64,000 nucleotides of DNA from Chrysophaeum taylorii (lineage: Eukaryota; Sar; Pelagophyceae; Pelagomonadales; Pelagomonadaceae): assembly GCA_029834535.1 (NCBI GenBank), contig JAQMWT010000037.1:62001-126000 (forward strand). Reading direction: 5' to 3'. Each line of letters opens with the position of its first letter. The first letter of the stretch is position 1. The notes beneath the pieces are model-generated. The model searched no databases. It had not been told where the DNA came from and saw nothing but the letters and a program-made list of their open reading frames with translations. Position numbers and translations under genes: made by a program. This document shows, piece after piece, positions 40,754-50,135 of the stretch.

Positions 40754-42136
40754 ATGCTACTGCGTCCTCCTCGACGGACGATGGTGACCGGCGAGAATCT
40801 GGGTCGGTTTCTCGTAAAGACGTTCAACAAGATCTCGCCCCTGGGTCTCGCGCGGTTCGACCCCCTCAAGTACCAGATAATCCCGGCGGACTCCGAGGCG
40901 GCCAAGGAGGGCATCGCGCACGCGATCTTGCTGCGGTCCCACAAGCTCACGGAGAGCGACGTGCCGATCATGTGCCGGGCCATCGCGCGGTGCGGCGCGG
41001 GGACGAACAACTGCAACGTGGAGCGCATGACCGAGCTGGGGGTTCCCGTGTTCAACACGCCGGGCGCGAACGCGAACGCGGTCAAGGAACTCGTCTTGTG
41101 CGGGTTGCTGCTCGCGTCTCGGGGCATCGTCGAGGGCGCCGCGCACATGAAGCAGCTCCACGAGGCGGGGACGGCCCACGAGCGCATCGAAAAGGACAAG
41201 GCACTCTTCGGGGGTCGAGAGATCACGGGCAAGACGCTCGGCGTGATCGGTCTCGGCGCGATAGGGGCGGCCGTCACCGAGGCGGCCATTGCCCTCGGGA
41301 TGCGGGTTGTCGGCTACGACCCCGCGCTCTCGGTCGAGGCGGCCCTCCGGCTCCCCGGCACGGCCAACGACTTCAAGGTGACGACCGATTTGGGCGAAAT
41401 CTGCTCTACGGCCGATTACGTGACGCTGCACGCGCCCTACATCAAGAACGTGACGCACCACCTCATTGGCCACGCCCAGCTCGCCGCCATGAAGCCCGAT
41501 GCCTGTCTCCTCAATTTCGCGCGCGGCGAACTCGTGGACACCGACGCCCTCGAGGCGAGGTATCGCTCGGGCGCGTCCGGGCGCTACGTCTGCGATTTCG
41601 CGCTTCCTCCCGACCTCGCCGAGCGCGAGAACGTCATCTCGATACCCCACCTCGGTGCCTCCACGGCCGAGGCCGAGGAGAACGCGGCCTCCATGGCCGC
41701 CGACACGGTCAAAACATTCCTCGAAACCGGCAGCATTGTCAACTCGGTCAACTTTCCCACTACTTCCCTCTCGTCTCGGCCCGACTCGATCAATCGAATC
41801 TGCATCGTCAACGAGAACCGCCCCGGCATGCTCGGCGAAATCATGAGCCTCTTCGGATCCTCCCAGATCAACATCCTCCAGCAGATCAACGCCTCGCGCG
41901 GCGACATCGCCTACAACGTCATCGACATCGAAAAGCCCGGTCCTGCCGCCGACGTCACCACCTTCAACTTCAAGTCCTGGGACGCGCTCCAGTCCGCCCT
42001 CACGGCCATCCCGGGCGTCAAGTCCACCAGGTTCATCATGGGCAACGCCGGAGCCGGCTACGCGATCAAGCTCGACGAGGAAATTCACGGCATCGGCGTC
42101 CGCAAGCCGATTCGCCCGACCCTCGCCCACCCCTAG
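40754..42136 (+). CDS. D-3-phosphoglycerate dehydrogenase with C-terminal ACT domain
   Basis: 460 aa. The start is either 40754 or the second Met ten codons on. Substrate-binding parts include CGAGTNNCNVERM and NTPGANANAVKELVLCGLLL. The NAD-binding fold has GKTLGVIGLGAIGAAVTEAA and the acidic VVGYDPALSVE. Catalytic residues: Arg in LNFARGELVDT, Glu in LAERENVISIPH, His in PHLGASTAEAEENAA. The ACT domain (~345-420) begins RICIVNENRPGMLGEIMSLF. It catalyses the first step of the phosphorylated serine pathway. The short ~400-aa core with a single ACT resembles the bacterial/type-2 form. No strong organelle-targeting signal is obvious. Confidence 0.93.
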   Translation: MLLRPPRRTMVTGENLGRFLVKTFNKISPLGLARFDPLKYQIIPADSEAAKEGIAHAILLRSHKLTESDVPIMCRAIARCGAGTNNCNVERMTELGVPVFNTPGANANAVKELVLCGLLLASRGIVEGAAHMKQLHEAGTAHERIEKDKALFGGREITGKTLGVIGLGAIGAAVTEAAIALGMRVVGYDPALSVEAALRLPGTANDFKVTTDLGEICSTADYVTLHAPYIKNVTHHLIGHAQLAAMKPDACLLNFARGELVDTDALEARYRSGASGRYVCDFALPPDLAERENVISIPHLGASTAEAEENAASMAADTVKTFLETGSIVNSVNFPTTSLSSRPDSINRICIVNENRPGMLGEIMSLFGSSQINILQQINASRGDIAYNVIDIEKPGPAADVTTFNFKSWDALQSALTAIPGVKSTRFIMGNAGAGYAIKLDEEIHGIGVRKPIRPTLAHP

Positions 42137-42503
42137 CTTATTTCGGAACTGCGTTCATTCTCCACACCTCTACACCCGTGGTCGTTGCGTGCCTCCCTCT
42201 CGCACCCACCCGCTCCCCATGAATGAGGAGTCTGCCAAATTCGAATTCTCTTTCCAAGTTTCCGCCTCCATCGCCTCCATCGGGGGTGGAAAAAACGGAT
42301 GACGGTCGAACATGCTTCTTCTTCTTTTTGTGCTTGCTCTTCTTCTCCTGCTGCTGCATTGCTGTTGTGCTTTTTTTTTGAGCACGCTAGCTATAGAATA
42401 AAAGGACGCCGTCGTCGTCGTCATCATCACTAGAGATCACCGCGCTTTTAAGGAATCAATCATCACGTTATTTATTTATCACAGACGGCGCTCATCATCA
42501 TCA
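42137..42503. other. Short convergent intergenic region
   Basis: 3' ends of the PGDH gene (+) and the sulfatase gene (-) face each other. It contains TTC/CTG-rich and CGTCGTCGTCATCATCA-type simple sequence. No gene is seen. Confidence 0.5.
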
Positions 42504-44099
42504 TCATTGTCGTCGTGGAGTGCGGACGGGTTTTCCGTTCGCGTCCTTCCAGGGGCCGTAGAAGCCGCCGTAGAGGTCACGCGCGGCGGTGAGGCATGCG
42601 GGGTCGTCGGAGTGGTCGACAGTGAAAATGGCTTCGACTTGGACCGCGAGCTCGGCGCGCAGGTCGTCGACAAGGTCGGCGTTGTCGTCGACCACGTCGT
42701 GCTCCTCGAAAGGATCGTCGACCACGTTAAACAAGCAGCCGCGCGCGCCGCAGACGCGCGAGTACGTCGAGATAGGATCGTCGAAGGACGTCATGTTCGG
42801 GTAGACGGGTCCGCCGCGGGCGTCGTCGACGAGCGTCGTGTTGGGCGCTATATACTTCCAAGGACCTCGGACGTAGGCGTCTCGGTCGACCAGAAACGAC
42901 GCGCGCGCTTCTGTCGCGTCGCCGATAATGAGCGGCCAGGCGTTGACAGAATCGATCGGCGGATACACGTTGTCGACGGGCGAGACGCCGGCGAGGGCGC
43001 AAAAGGTCGCGTACCAGTCGGCGACGTGAACGATGGCGTCGAGCTTGGAGCCTCGAGCCGAGAGAGGCAAAAATCCCCCCGACGCGAAGGCGACCGTCCG
43101 GATGCCGCCTTCCCAGGCGCTGTTCTTGCCGCCACGCAACGGGTAATTCGAGGCCCCAAACTCGCCGTTGACGCACGCGGTCCCGTGCCCGACTTCGCCC
43201 GATCCTCGCCGCGTCGTGTTGCACGGACCGTCCGCCGCCTCGACGAAGCCGCCGTTGTCTGCGCTAAACACCACGAGCGTAGAATTCCAGACGGGCTCGA
43301 GCGCCCCGACGATCGCCGCCAGCTGGTCGTCGAGAAACCGGACCATGCCGTGGTACACGCGCGTGTTGTCGGGCACGACGCCGGGCTCGCGTTGATACTC
43401 CTCGGGCGCTTGGAGCGGATAATGCGCGAGCTTCGAGTCGTACTGGAGGAACAATGGCTTGGTGGCCTTGGCGATAACTGACAACATGCGATCGCGAAAC
43501 AGATACTCCTCGTGCTTCGACCCGTTCAGCTCAAACGCCGGACGGTCCGTGTCCCAGAGATCGGTGATGGACGAGCTCGACAAGTCGGGCAACGACGTCG
43601 AGTTCGTCTCCGATCCACCCCACTCCTTCTGCGTCCAGGCCCAATTCCCATGCCCAAAGTACGACAGCGACGTGTCGTACCCGCGCCCATGCGGCGTGTG
43701 CTTCGGGGTCACTAGTCCCGCGTCCCATTTTCCCACTTGGTGCGTCTCGTATCCCGCAAACTTGAGCTTCTCGGCGACGCCGGTCATGTTGTACGGGATA
43801 GCCCCGTTCCGGTCGCACGGGCCCGGCAGTGCCAACAACAGGTGCACCGGCAGCCGCCCGCTCTGGAGGCTCGCGCGGCTCGGCGTGCAGTAGTAATGCG
43901 CGTAGTGCCTATTTAGCTCCACGCCTTCAGCCACAAGCCGGTCCATCGTCGGCGTCGCGACCGTCGAGTTGTGAAAGCCGACGTCACCCCACCCGAGATC
44001 GTCGGCGAGGATCATCACGATGTTGGGTGGCGCCGGCGGCTTCTTCGGGGTCTGGGCTGCCACAGCCGCCCAACCAACAAACAACCACACCACCTCCAT
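42504..44099 (-). CDS. Secreted sulfatase (type I, formylglycine-dependent)
   Basis: 531 aa with a signal peptide (MEVVWLFVGWAAVAA, cleavage near QT). Metal-site Asp pair: IVMILADDLGWGDVGFHN. The modification site CTPSRASLQSGR supplies the Cys that becomes formylglycine. Later motifs are HQVGKWDAGL (the usual GKWH with Asp for His), DSKLAHYPLQAP (Lys and His kept) and VFSADNGGFVE. Family members remove sulfate esters from glycans or aryl substrates. The aspartate at the GKWH position is unusual and could tune specificity. Many N-x-S/T sites fit a secreted protein. It is the first of two sulfatases in the window. Confidence 0.9.
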   Translation of the reverse strand: MEVVWLFVGWAAVAAQTPKKPPAPPNIVMILADDLGWGDVGFHNSTVATPTMDRLVAEGVELNRHYAHYYCTPSRASLQSGRLPVHLLLALPGPCDRNGAIPYNMTGVAEKLKFAGYETHQVGKWDAGLVTPKHTPHGRGYDTSLSYFGHGNWAWTQKEWGGSETNSTSLPDLSSSSITDLWDTDRPAFELNGSKHEEYLFRDRMLSVIAKATKPLFLQYDSKLAHYPLQAPEEYQREPGVVPDNTRVYHGMVRFLDDQLAAIVGALEPVWNSTLVVFSADNGGFVEAADGPCNTTRRGSGEVGHGTACVNGEFGASNYPLRGGKNSAWEGGIRTVAFASGGFLPLSARGSKLDAIVHVADWYATFCALAGVSPVDNVYPPIDSVNAWPLIIGDATEARASFLVDRDAYVRGPWKYIAPNTTLVDDARGGPVYPNMTSFDDPISTYSRVCGARGCLFNVVDDPFEEHDVVDDNADLVDDLRAELAVQVEAIFTVDHSDDPACLTAARDLYGGFYGPWKDANGKPVRTPRRQ

Positions 44100-44815
44100 T
44101 TCTCTTGCCTTAATATTTATTTATTTATTTTGAGAAAAAAACCCTACGATCCGTTGGGCCCCGAGAGAGAGAGACGAGACGACAATCAACAAACACTCCC
44201 TCGTGTCGGCGCCCCCCAAGATTCTGCCTCTCCCCGGGTAAAGAAAATGGACAATGTAGCGTTCGTTCGGGGCCGGGAATTTTTTAGTGGCAGGTCCGCG
44301 ACCTCCGCGGTTCTTCAGGAACGACCGACGAATGTGCCCCCAACTTCCCGTACGCCTCGCGCATGGTGGGAATCACACATTACATCCTCGTATCTATCTC
44401 TAACCCCCCCCCCCCCACACCCAACAGCAAGTTCTTTTTTTTCTCTCTAACCGCCGATGATTCTCTCGGAGCTCGTCCCGCGCTGGTGACTGGGGCCTGT
44501 TTTTCTTCCAAGTGCGCGTGCGGCAGGCGATCATCTCTCCAGGCACACTAACTAGCCTACGGAGTAGTAATGGCGGGCTGAATACGTACAGGAAGCCGCG
44601 CTACAATCTCCCACTCCCTCCCTCTCATGGAGAGAGAGGTAAGGGATCGTCGTCGTCGTCACCAACGGATACCTACTACATAGAAACGGAAACCCTAGTT
44701 GTTGAAAAAACAACACGGAACCCGAATTTCGAGAGAACCACGAGCTCTGGGTAAGACTTATTATTAGGCGAGAGGTGCGGGAGAAAGAAGGTTCGGTTCG
44801 GTTCGGTTCGGTTCG
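44100..44815. other. Intergenic / promoter region of the CobW-ankyrin gene
   Basis: No gene is seen. A (GGTTC)n pentamer run at 44790-44815 ends exactly at the start codon of the next gene, so it probably forms its 5' UTR. A C-rich run lies at 44405-44418. Confidence 0.6.
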
Positions 44816-46306
44816 ATGATGGCGTCGCAAGAAGGAGGTATGGATGCGCGCGTTCCGGTGACGGTGCTCACGGGGTTCCTCGGGAGCGGCAAGACGACGT
44901 TGCTTAACCACATCTTGACTGCGGAACACGGAAAAAAGATCGCTGTGATTGAGAACGAGTTTGGCGAGGTCGGCATAGATGACGCGCTTTTGGCGAAGAA
45001 CACAAAGATGCAAGCCAGCGAGGAGATCATCGAGATGATGAACGGGTGCATCTGCTGCACAGTCCGCCAAGATCTGGTCGTGGTGCTGGACAAACTGTGC
45101 GCGAAAGTGAAGGCCGGTTTGAAGCTCGACGCGATCGTGATCGAGACGACGGGTCTGGCGGATCCGGCTCCTGTCGCTCAGACTTTTTTTGTCGAGCCCA
45201 AGGTTCAAAGCTTCGCGCGGCTCGATGGGCTCATCACGCTCGTGGATGCCAAGCACGTCGAGCAGCACCTCGACGAGGAGAAGCCGGACGGAGCCGAAAA
45301 CGAAGCCGTGGAACAAGTAGCGTTCGCGGATCGAATAATTCTCAACAAGATCGACCTCGTCTCCGAGACCGATCTCGAGCGCGTCGAGTCCCGCCTACGT
45401 TCCATAAACGCGTTCGCCCCAATCGCGAGATCGCAACGGTCGCGAGTTTCGGTCGATCAAGTCTTGGGTATTCGAGGATTCGACTTGAATCGAACTCTTA
45501 AGATGGATCCCGCCTTCCTCGACACGGACGGCGAGCACTCTCACGATGCCTCCGTGTCGAGCGTCAGCATCACGATCCCCGGCGACGTCCACATGCTCCT
45601 CGCCAACGAGTGGATCGGCGACATCCTGCAGAATAAAGGAAACGACATCTACAGGATGAAGGGCGTCCTTGCCATATCCGGCGCTCCGAACAAGTTTGTG
45701 TACCAGGGCGTCCACATGATCTTCGACGGCAATTTCGACGACGAGCGTTGGGGGAGCGAACCTCGACGCAACAAACTAGTTTTCATCGGCAAGAAGCTGA
45801 ACAAAGCAGAACTGGAAAAAAGCTTCCGCGAATGCCTCGATTCCCCCGAGAACGCGGAGAGGATTTCCCAGGCTGAGCGCGTCAGGGCTATGGAGCGGCA
45901 GCAGAACGCCCTTTTGGGCGCATCCCAAAGGGACGATGTTGTCGCTCTTAAGGCTATCCTCCAGTCTGGCGTCGACCCCTCCTACGCCAATCCGCTGGGC
46001 CAGACCCCCCTCCACATTGCCTGCCTCTGGGGCAACGCCCGAGCCGTCGAGGTGCTCGTTGCCTCCGGAGCCAACGTCAACGCCAAGAACGGCCTCAACC
46101 AAGACACCCCGCTCCACTTGCTCGTCTCCCGCTTCAAGAAAAAAGATAAGCTCCAGCCTCGTCTCGAATGCGCCAACATCCTAATCCAAGCTGGCGCGGA
46201 CATCTCGGCAGCCAACTCCATGGGCATCACCCCTGTCGAATCCATTCCTGACCCCCAAGAAAACGAAAAGGCCGCGACCCGGCTGCGTGACCTCCTCTCA
46301 AAGTAG
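44816..46306 (+). CDS. COG0523/CobW GTPase with CxCC motif fused to ankyrin repeats
   Basis: 496 aa. The GTPase part (~12-335) has Walker A TVLTGFLGSGKTTLLNHIL, VIENEFGEVGIDD, the metal motif MMNGCICCTVR, IETTGLADPAPVA and the guanine motif ILNKIDLV. The C-terminal CobW domain spans ~260-335 (MKGVLAISGAPNKFVYQGVH). Ankyrin repeats (~370-480) follow: LGQTPLHIACLWGNARAVEV, GANVNAKNGLNQDTPLHLLV and ILIQAGADISAANSMGITPV. Family members load or insert metals (zinc in ZNG1, cobalt and nickel in others) using GTP. The zinc-chaperone CPELVP-type N-terminus is missing. The ankyrin fusion probably selects a client protein (inference). ATGATG offers two adjacent starts. Confidence 0.92.
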   Translation: MMASQEGGMDARVPVTVLTGFLGSGKTTLLNHILTAEHGKKIAVIENEFGEVGIDDALLAKNTKMQASEEIIEMMNGCICCTVRQDLVVVLDKLCAKVKAGLKLDAIVIETTGLADPAPVAQTFFVEPKVQSFARLDGLITLVDAKHVEQHLDEEKPDGAENEAVEQVAFADRIILNKIDLVSETDLERVESRLRSINAFAPIARSQRSRVSVDQVLGIRGFDLNRTLKMDPAFLDTDGEHSHDASVSSVSITIPGDVHMLLANEWIGDILQNKGNDIYRMKGVLAISGAPNKFVYQGVHMIFDGNFDDERWGSEPRRNKLVFIGKKLNKAELEKSFRECLDSPENAERISQAERVRAMERQQNALLGASQRDDVVALKAILQSGVDPSYANPLGQTPLHIACLWGNARAVEVLVASGANVNAKNGLNQDTPLHLLVSRFKKKDKLQPRLECANILIQAGADISAANSMGITPVESIPDPQENEKAATRLRDLLSK

Positions 46307-47110
46307 TCGTCTCTCCGAGAAAGTGATGAAGCATTTTTCCGAGCCATCCTTCTTCTTCTTCTTCTTCTTCTTCTTCTTCATCATCATTATTCTGTTTTCA
46401 CGACGCCCTTCGCCGTCGACGAGCCACTATTCCTTCCTTCGAAGCATCCATCCATCCATCCATCCATCCATCGATGTGCCCCCGCCCCGCGCGGGAGACG
46501 CGCGTCAGCTTTCATGGCTATGGGTCACCCTTCTTCTTCTTCCTCTTTTCCTCGTTAATGCCTTCAACTATGATGTAATATGGCGGCGGCGGCGACGGCA
46601 CGATATCTATCTATTTATCTCTCTGTCATCTCCGCGCTCGTTTCGCGACCGAGCCCACCGACTCCCCCCCCCTACAAAAGGGGATGTCTCTTCTCAGCAC
46701 TCCCTTTTATCGTCTCGTGCTTTCCTCCTTGGCTGCTACCCTCCTTCTACACGACTGAACTTGCTACGCTCCACTTTGCGCGGCCTGCCGGTTCATCCAT
46801 TTGCTCACTTCCTGCATCCTGCTTAACTTAAAACGATTATAAATCTTAATCGCGGTGGAGTGAATCAATGCCGGCTGTCAGGGGCGGCGCCGGGCACTTG
46901 GACGCCAAAAAGATTGTGAGTCGGGAGGGATATCCTCCAGGTTCGTTCCCCGAACGAACACGTATCTCATAGGAGGGTGCTGTTGTTCGTATAACAAGGG
47001 GGATTACTTGTAGTTGTTCAAATAGGTGCGGCTTGCACGTGCCGACCTTGCATGGCCATCGTCGGAAGGAGCAGGAGGAAAGAAAGAAAGAAAGAAAAGA
47101 AAGAAAGAAA
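46307..47110. other. Intergenic, pyrimidine-rich simple repeats
   Basis: TTC run at ~46352-46379, CATC run at ~46447-46472 and GAAA runs at 47076-47110. No gene is seen. The left part is probably the 3' UTR of the CobW-ankyrin gene. Confidence 0.5.
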
Positions 47111-47500
47111 GAGTCCGGTTGTCCAGCGTCGCGTCAGCTACAAAATCACAGCGTGATTGTTGCGCATCCGACGGTCATATTGCACGCACGAAACCCTCTG
47201 GAGGAAGGAGGTGAGAAAGAAACCAAAGACGTTGTTGAGAGCTGTTGTGCAGCGTCGCGTCAGCTAAGAAAGAAAGAAAGAAAGAACGAAAGAAAGAGTC
47301 CGGTTGTGCAGCGTCGCGTCAGCTACAAAATCACAGCGTGATTGTTGCGCATCCGACGGTCATATTGCACGCACGAAACCCTCTGGAGGAAGGAGGCGAG
47401 AAAGAAACCAAAGACGTTGTTGAGAGCTGTTGTGCAGTGTCGCGTCAGCTATGAAACCACAGTGCGATCTTTATGCTGCTGCCGACGGTCATATTGCACG
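47111..47500. repeat. 185-bp tandem repeat, two full units and a partial third
   Basis: Unit 1 starts at 47111 and unit 2 at 47296; they are nearly identical. A diverged partial unit continues to ~47500. Each carries gcgtcgcgtcagct, a short palindrome aatcacagcgtgatt in the full units, and gacggtcatattgcacgc. The array lies just past the stop codon of the thioredoxin-hemerythrin gene, likely in its 3' UTR. Confidence 0.85.
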
Positions 47501-47539
47501 CTCGCCTCAGGTCTGCGGGTTCCTCGCACATCAATAGAA

Positions 47540-48508
47540 CTATATTTTGCCGGCGTAGTGTGTGTCGAAGTTGTCGGCGTGGTCGTAGATGGCATCGACC
47601 AGGAGGCGGAGGGTCTCGAGAGAGGATGCAGCCTGATCAGCAAGTCGGAGAACGCGGGCGTGGTCTTTCGCGTGAGTTTCTGTGGCCGAAAATCCGCCGC
47701 CGCCCGCGCGATCCATCCGAGCCATAAGAGCTTCTTCGTGACTGGCATGGCTCGCAAAGGCATCCTTCACGGCAAGGACGCGTTCGCGACTCGGAGAACG
47801 ACAGGCCGCTTCGAGGAGCTCGACGAGATTGTCGTGTTCGTCGTCCATTTCGTCGTGCTCCACTCGCGCCAAAGGCCCGGTTCTCAAGAGGTTTGATTCT
47901 GGAACCACAACAGTCTTAGCTTCGAGACGCACCACAACCTTTTCGTCGGCGCGAATTTCGGCGACGGTACCAACAGAGCCGTTGACGTCGACGCTCGACC
48001 CGGACAGAATCACTCGGCTGCCTCGTCTCAACTTCTTGGAAGCGACCTCCTCGGTGGTCGAGGCGACCTCGGTCACCTTCGACTCGCCGAGGCTCATCAA
48101 GATGTCTTCGACCTCGCGGTAGGCTTCATCGCGATACTGATTCCACGGTTTGGTTCTTATCGCGACGAATCTCCTTTCTTCGTCGAGAATTGCAAACCCC
48201 TGACATCCGAGCTGAGCCGGGAACCGCGGCATATCCCCCGGACCTTCGACGAAGGCGTTCACACAGTGCTCGCCACCGAATCTTGTCGCGACACCCTTTC
48301 CCTCCACACACACACACAGGAACACCGCCTTGTAACTCAATGCCCACTTCTCCATCTGGGCAAAGCAAGGCGGACACCCTCCTCAGGCCCCATCGTAGAA
48401 ATGGATAACCCTCGGCTTGCCGTCGAAAGCGGCCAAGCTCGAACGCTCGTTCGACCTTAAGAGACGAAACCCGAACGACGGAGCAACCTTTCCATGCCAC
48501 GACGCCAT
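47540..48508 (-). CDS. Thioredoxin-like (putative selenocysteine) - hemerythrin protein
   Basis: Read from the ATG at 48508 with the in-frame TGA at 48383-48385 as residue 42, the frame encodes 322 aa. The N-terminus reads MASWHGKVAPSFGF, then VIHFYDGA-TGA-GGCPPC. Counting from the Phe, TGA occupies the place of the first Cys in FWASWCGPC of thioredoxins, giving a UxxC motif. The fold continues with QMEKWALSYKAVFLCVCVEG and FPAQLGCQGFAILDEERRF. A small beta domain, possibly KOW/SH3-like (~150-205), leads to a hemerythrin domain with all seven di-iron ligands: DEHDNL, HASHE (HxxxE), HAKDH (HxxxH) and HADNFD (HxxxxD). If TGA were a stop, only a Met at 48355 would start the protein, losing half the thioredoxin fold. 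Likely an oxygen- or peroxide-linked redox enzyme (inference). Confidence 0.75.
48383..48385 (-). other. In-frame TGA, candidate selenocysteine codon
   Basis: Protein-like sequence in the same frame lies directly on both sides, with no room for a GT..AG intron between GA and GGCPPC. The position equals the attacking Cys of the thioredoxin CxxC. I could not confirm a SECIS element by eye in the 3' flank. ATGA and GCTGA blocks recur there about 48 nt apart in the 185-bp repeats, but the stems between them pair poorly. Confidence 0.6.
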
Positions 48509-50135
48509 CGCTTCGGGTCAGACTTACTGAAACGTCGTCGTGAGCGAACACACACTCAGGGTTTAGGGCTGACTGAGATAGCGCCGAAGCTCTTTGATGA
48601 ATAAATTTTAATGCTCATTTCGGGACAAGGAGGGACTGCGCTTATGGCAAGACGCGCGGTGCCCACCGCTCCGACTTCCTGCTGCTCGACGAACTTATTA
48701 CCCGAGGAGCTCGCCAAGGTCGATACTTTCGCGAAGCGGGCTAGACTCGAAGAAAGATCGAGACGATGAATGTTGATAACGCTCCGACCGACTTCGCCGT
48801 CGTCTGACCAAAGGTCGGGGGCAAGCGACGGACCTCGAGAGGACAATGGCGTCGCGCGGGAAAATGGTTGGGGTGGAACTCACGCCCGGAATCCCGACAG
48901 TAACTCTCTCGCGCGCAGTTAATAATTGGGTCTTCCTCGGGGTGAGATGATAGAACTCACCCGTGGCGTCATTCGAGTCGATATCTGACATGACGCGGCA
49001 GACACGATACGAATGCAGGAGTTGAAGATTTGCTGCGCCGATTTTTTTGAGCTCGCGCGATATTTTGTTTTTGGCCTCGGCGACTAGAATACCGCGGTCG
49101 AGGTCAACGCCGACAGACAGACGAGGCGCACCAGAATTTGTCTGCGGGTTGCTCACACGCTGCGACAAGTTGACCATCCTGCCCGCACGTGGCAACCCGA
49201 CGGACACCACATAAGCTGCGGCGAAAGCTCGTCGACGAGGTCGACGCTCGCCGCGTGACGCGAAGCACGCGGCCGCGTTGGCGCTTTCCGGCCGCGAGAC
49301 CGATGCCGAACGCATCTCCGAGGCGACTGCGGGGCCACTTCCTCGAGGAGATGAAAAGATGGATATCTTCGGGGAGATGGGCAACATCCTGACGCGCGTG
49401 CCGATCGTTGAGAACGCGAAACTGCCTGATCGTTGAGATGATTGTCGGCGGCTTTTTGCGAGCGACGAGTCAGACACCGAAGATGAAGTCAGCTCTGCGC
49501 GGACCGAGGCGGGCGCCTGCTTCAATCCCGACGGCTTCCACGCCGTCACCTACAACAACGAGGCCAGAGTCTCTTCCAGTTCATTTCCAAGGCCCGCGAG
49601 CACGCGGCGCGCGCCTGGTTTGCGACCAAGAATGAGGTAGTGGGCGCGACGGACGAGACAAACCTGCGACAGCGAAGTGCGGACGCCTTTCTTCGATGAC
49701 ACCATCACCTTCGATGACACCATCACCTTCGATGACACCATCGCCTTCTTCGCACATTCGACGAGTGCGCACTCCTTCCTCTCCGTTCTTAAATGGCAGT
49801 TCGCCTCGAAAGCAACCCGCGGCGAAAGGGAGTTCTCGCACGATGATAAAGGGGCGAAGTTCGAACCCCCGGAGGGCGTTATCCTTCCTCCATGAGGGTG
49901 GGCTGGGTCGGGTCGGACCGGAAGGGCTGAGATGATAATAGCCGACTGCTCTAAGAGGGGGAGTGCGCGTGCGAGCACGCGGGGTGTTCAGGATTTGGGG
50001 GCGGGGGAGAAGGGACTTCTAGTGACATTGGTTTGTTGATAGATCTTGCCTATCCTGCTCTTGAGGTTATTACAAAAACTATAAGGCCCAGCGCGTCGTT
50101 GGGCCAGAGCGAGACAGACCCATTATTGCTTGCTG
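48509..50135. other. Intergenic with weak frames
   Basis: Frames on both strands (for example minus 48698-49549) show no domain and are Ser/Arg-rich. Around 49330-49620 on the plus strand, short protein-like pieces appear in shifting frames, which may be a decayed gene. An 18-bp triplet repeat is listed separately. Confidence 0.4.
49692..49745. repeat. 18-bp tandem repeat, three units
   Basis: ttcgatgacaccatcacc repeated three times at 49692-49709, 49710-49727 and 49728-49745, with one change in the last copy. Confidence 0.9.

Noticed and set aside
40757-42130. 457-aa minus-strand frame opposite phosphoglycerate dehydrogenase
   Set aside because: Shadow of a clear enzyme gene, with no recognisable domain.
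47076-47460. CRISPR-like array
   Set aside because: It is a simple tandem repeat with 185-bp units, no short spacers and no cas genes, in a eukaryotic context.
47440-47495. SECIS element on the minus strand nearest the selenoprotein stop codon
   Set aside because: ATGA and GCTGA blocks have suitable spacing, but the stem between them does not pair well by eye. Left as a lead only.
48698-49549. 283-aa minus-strand frame
   Set aside because: Ser/Arg-rich with no conserved pattern or domain. Neighbouring plus-strand frames are equally open, so I could not support it as a gene.
49855-49890. tRNA-like T-arm (agttcgaaccccc)
   Set aside because: No matching acceptor stem, D-arm or anticodon arm at proper spacing.
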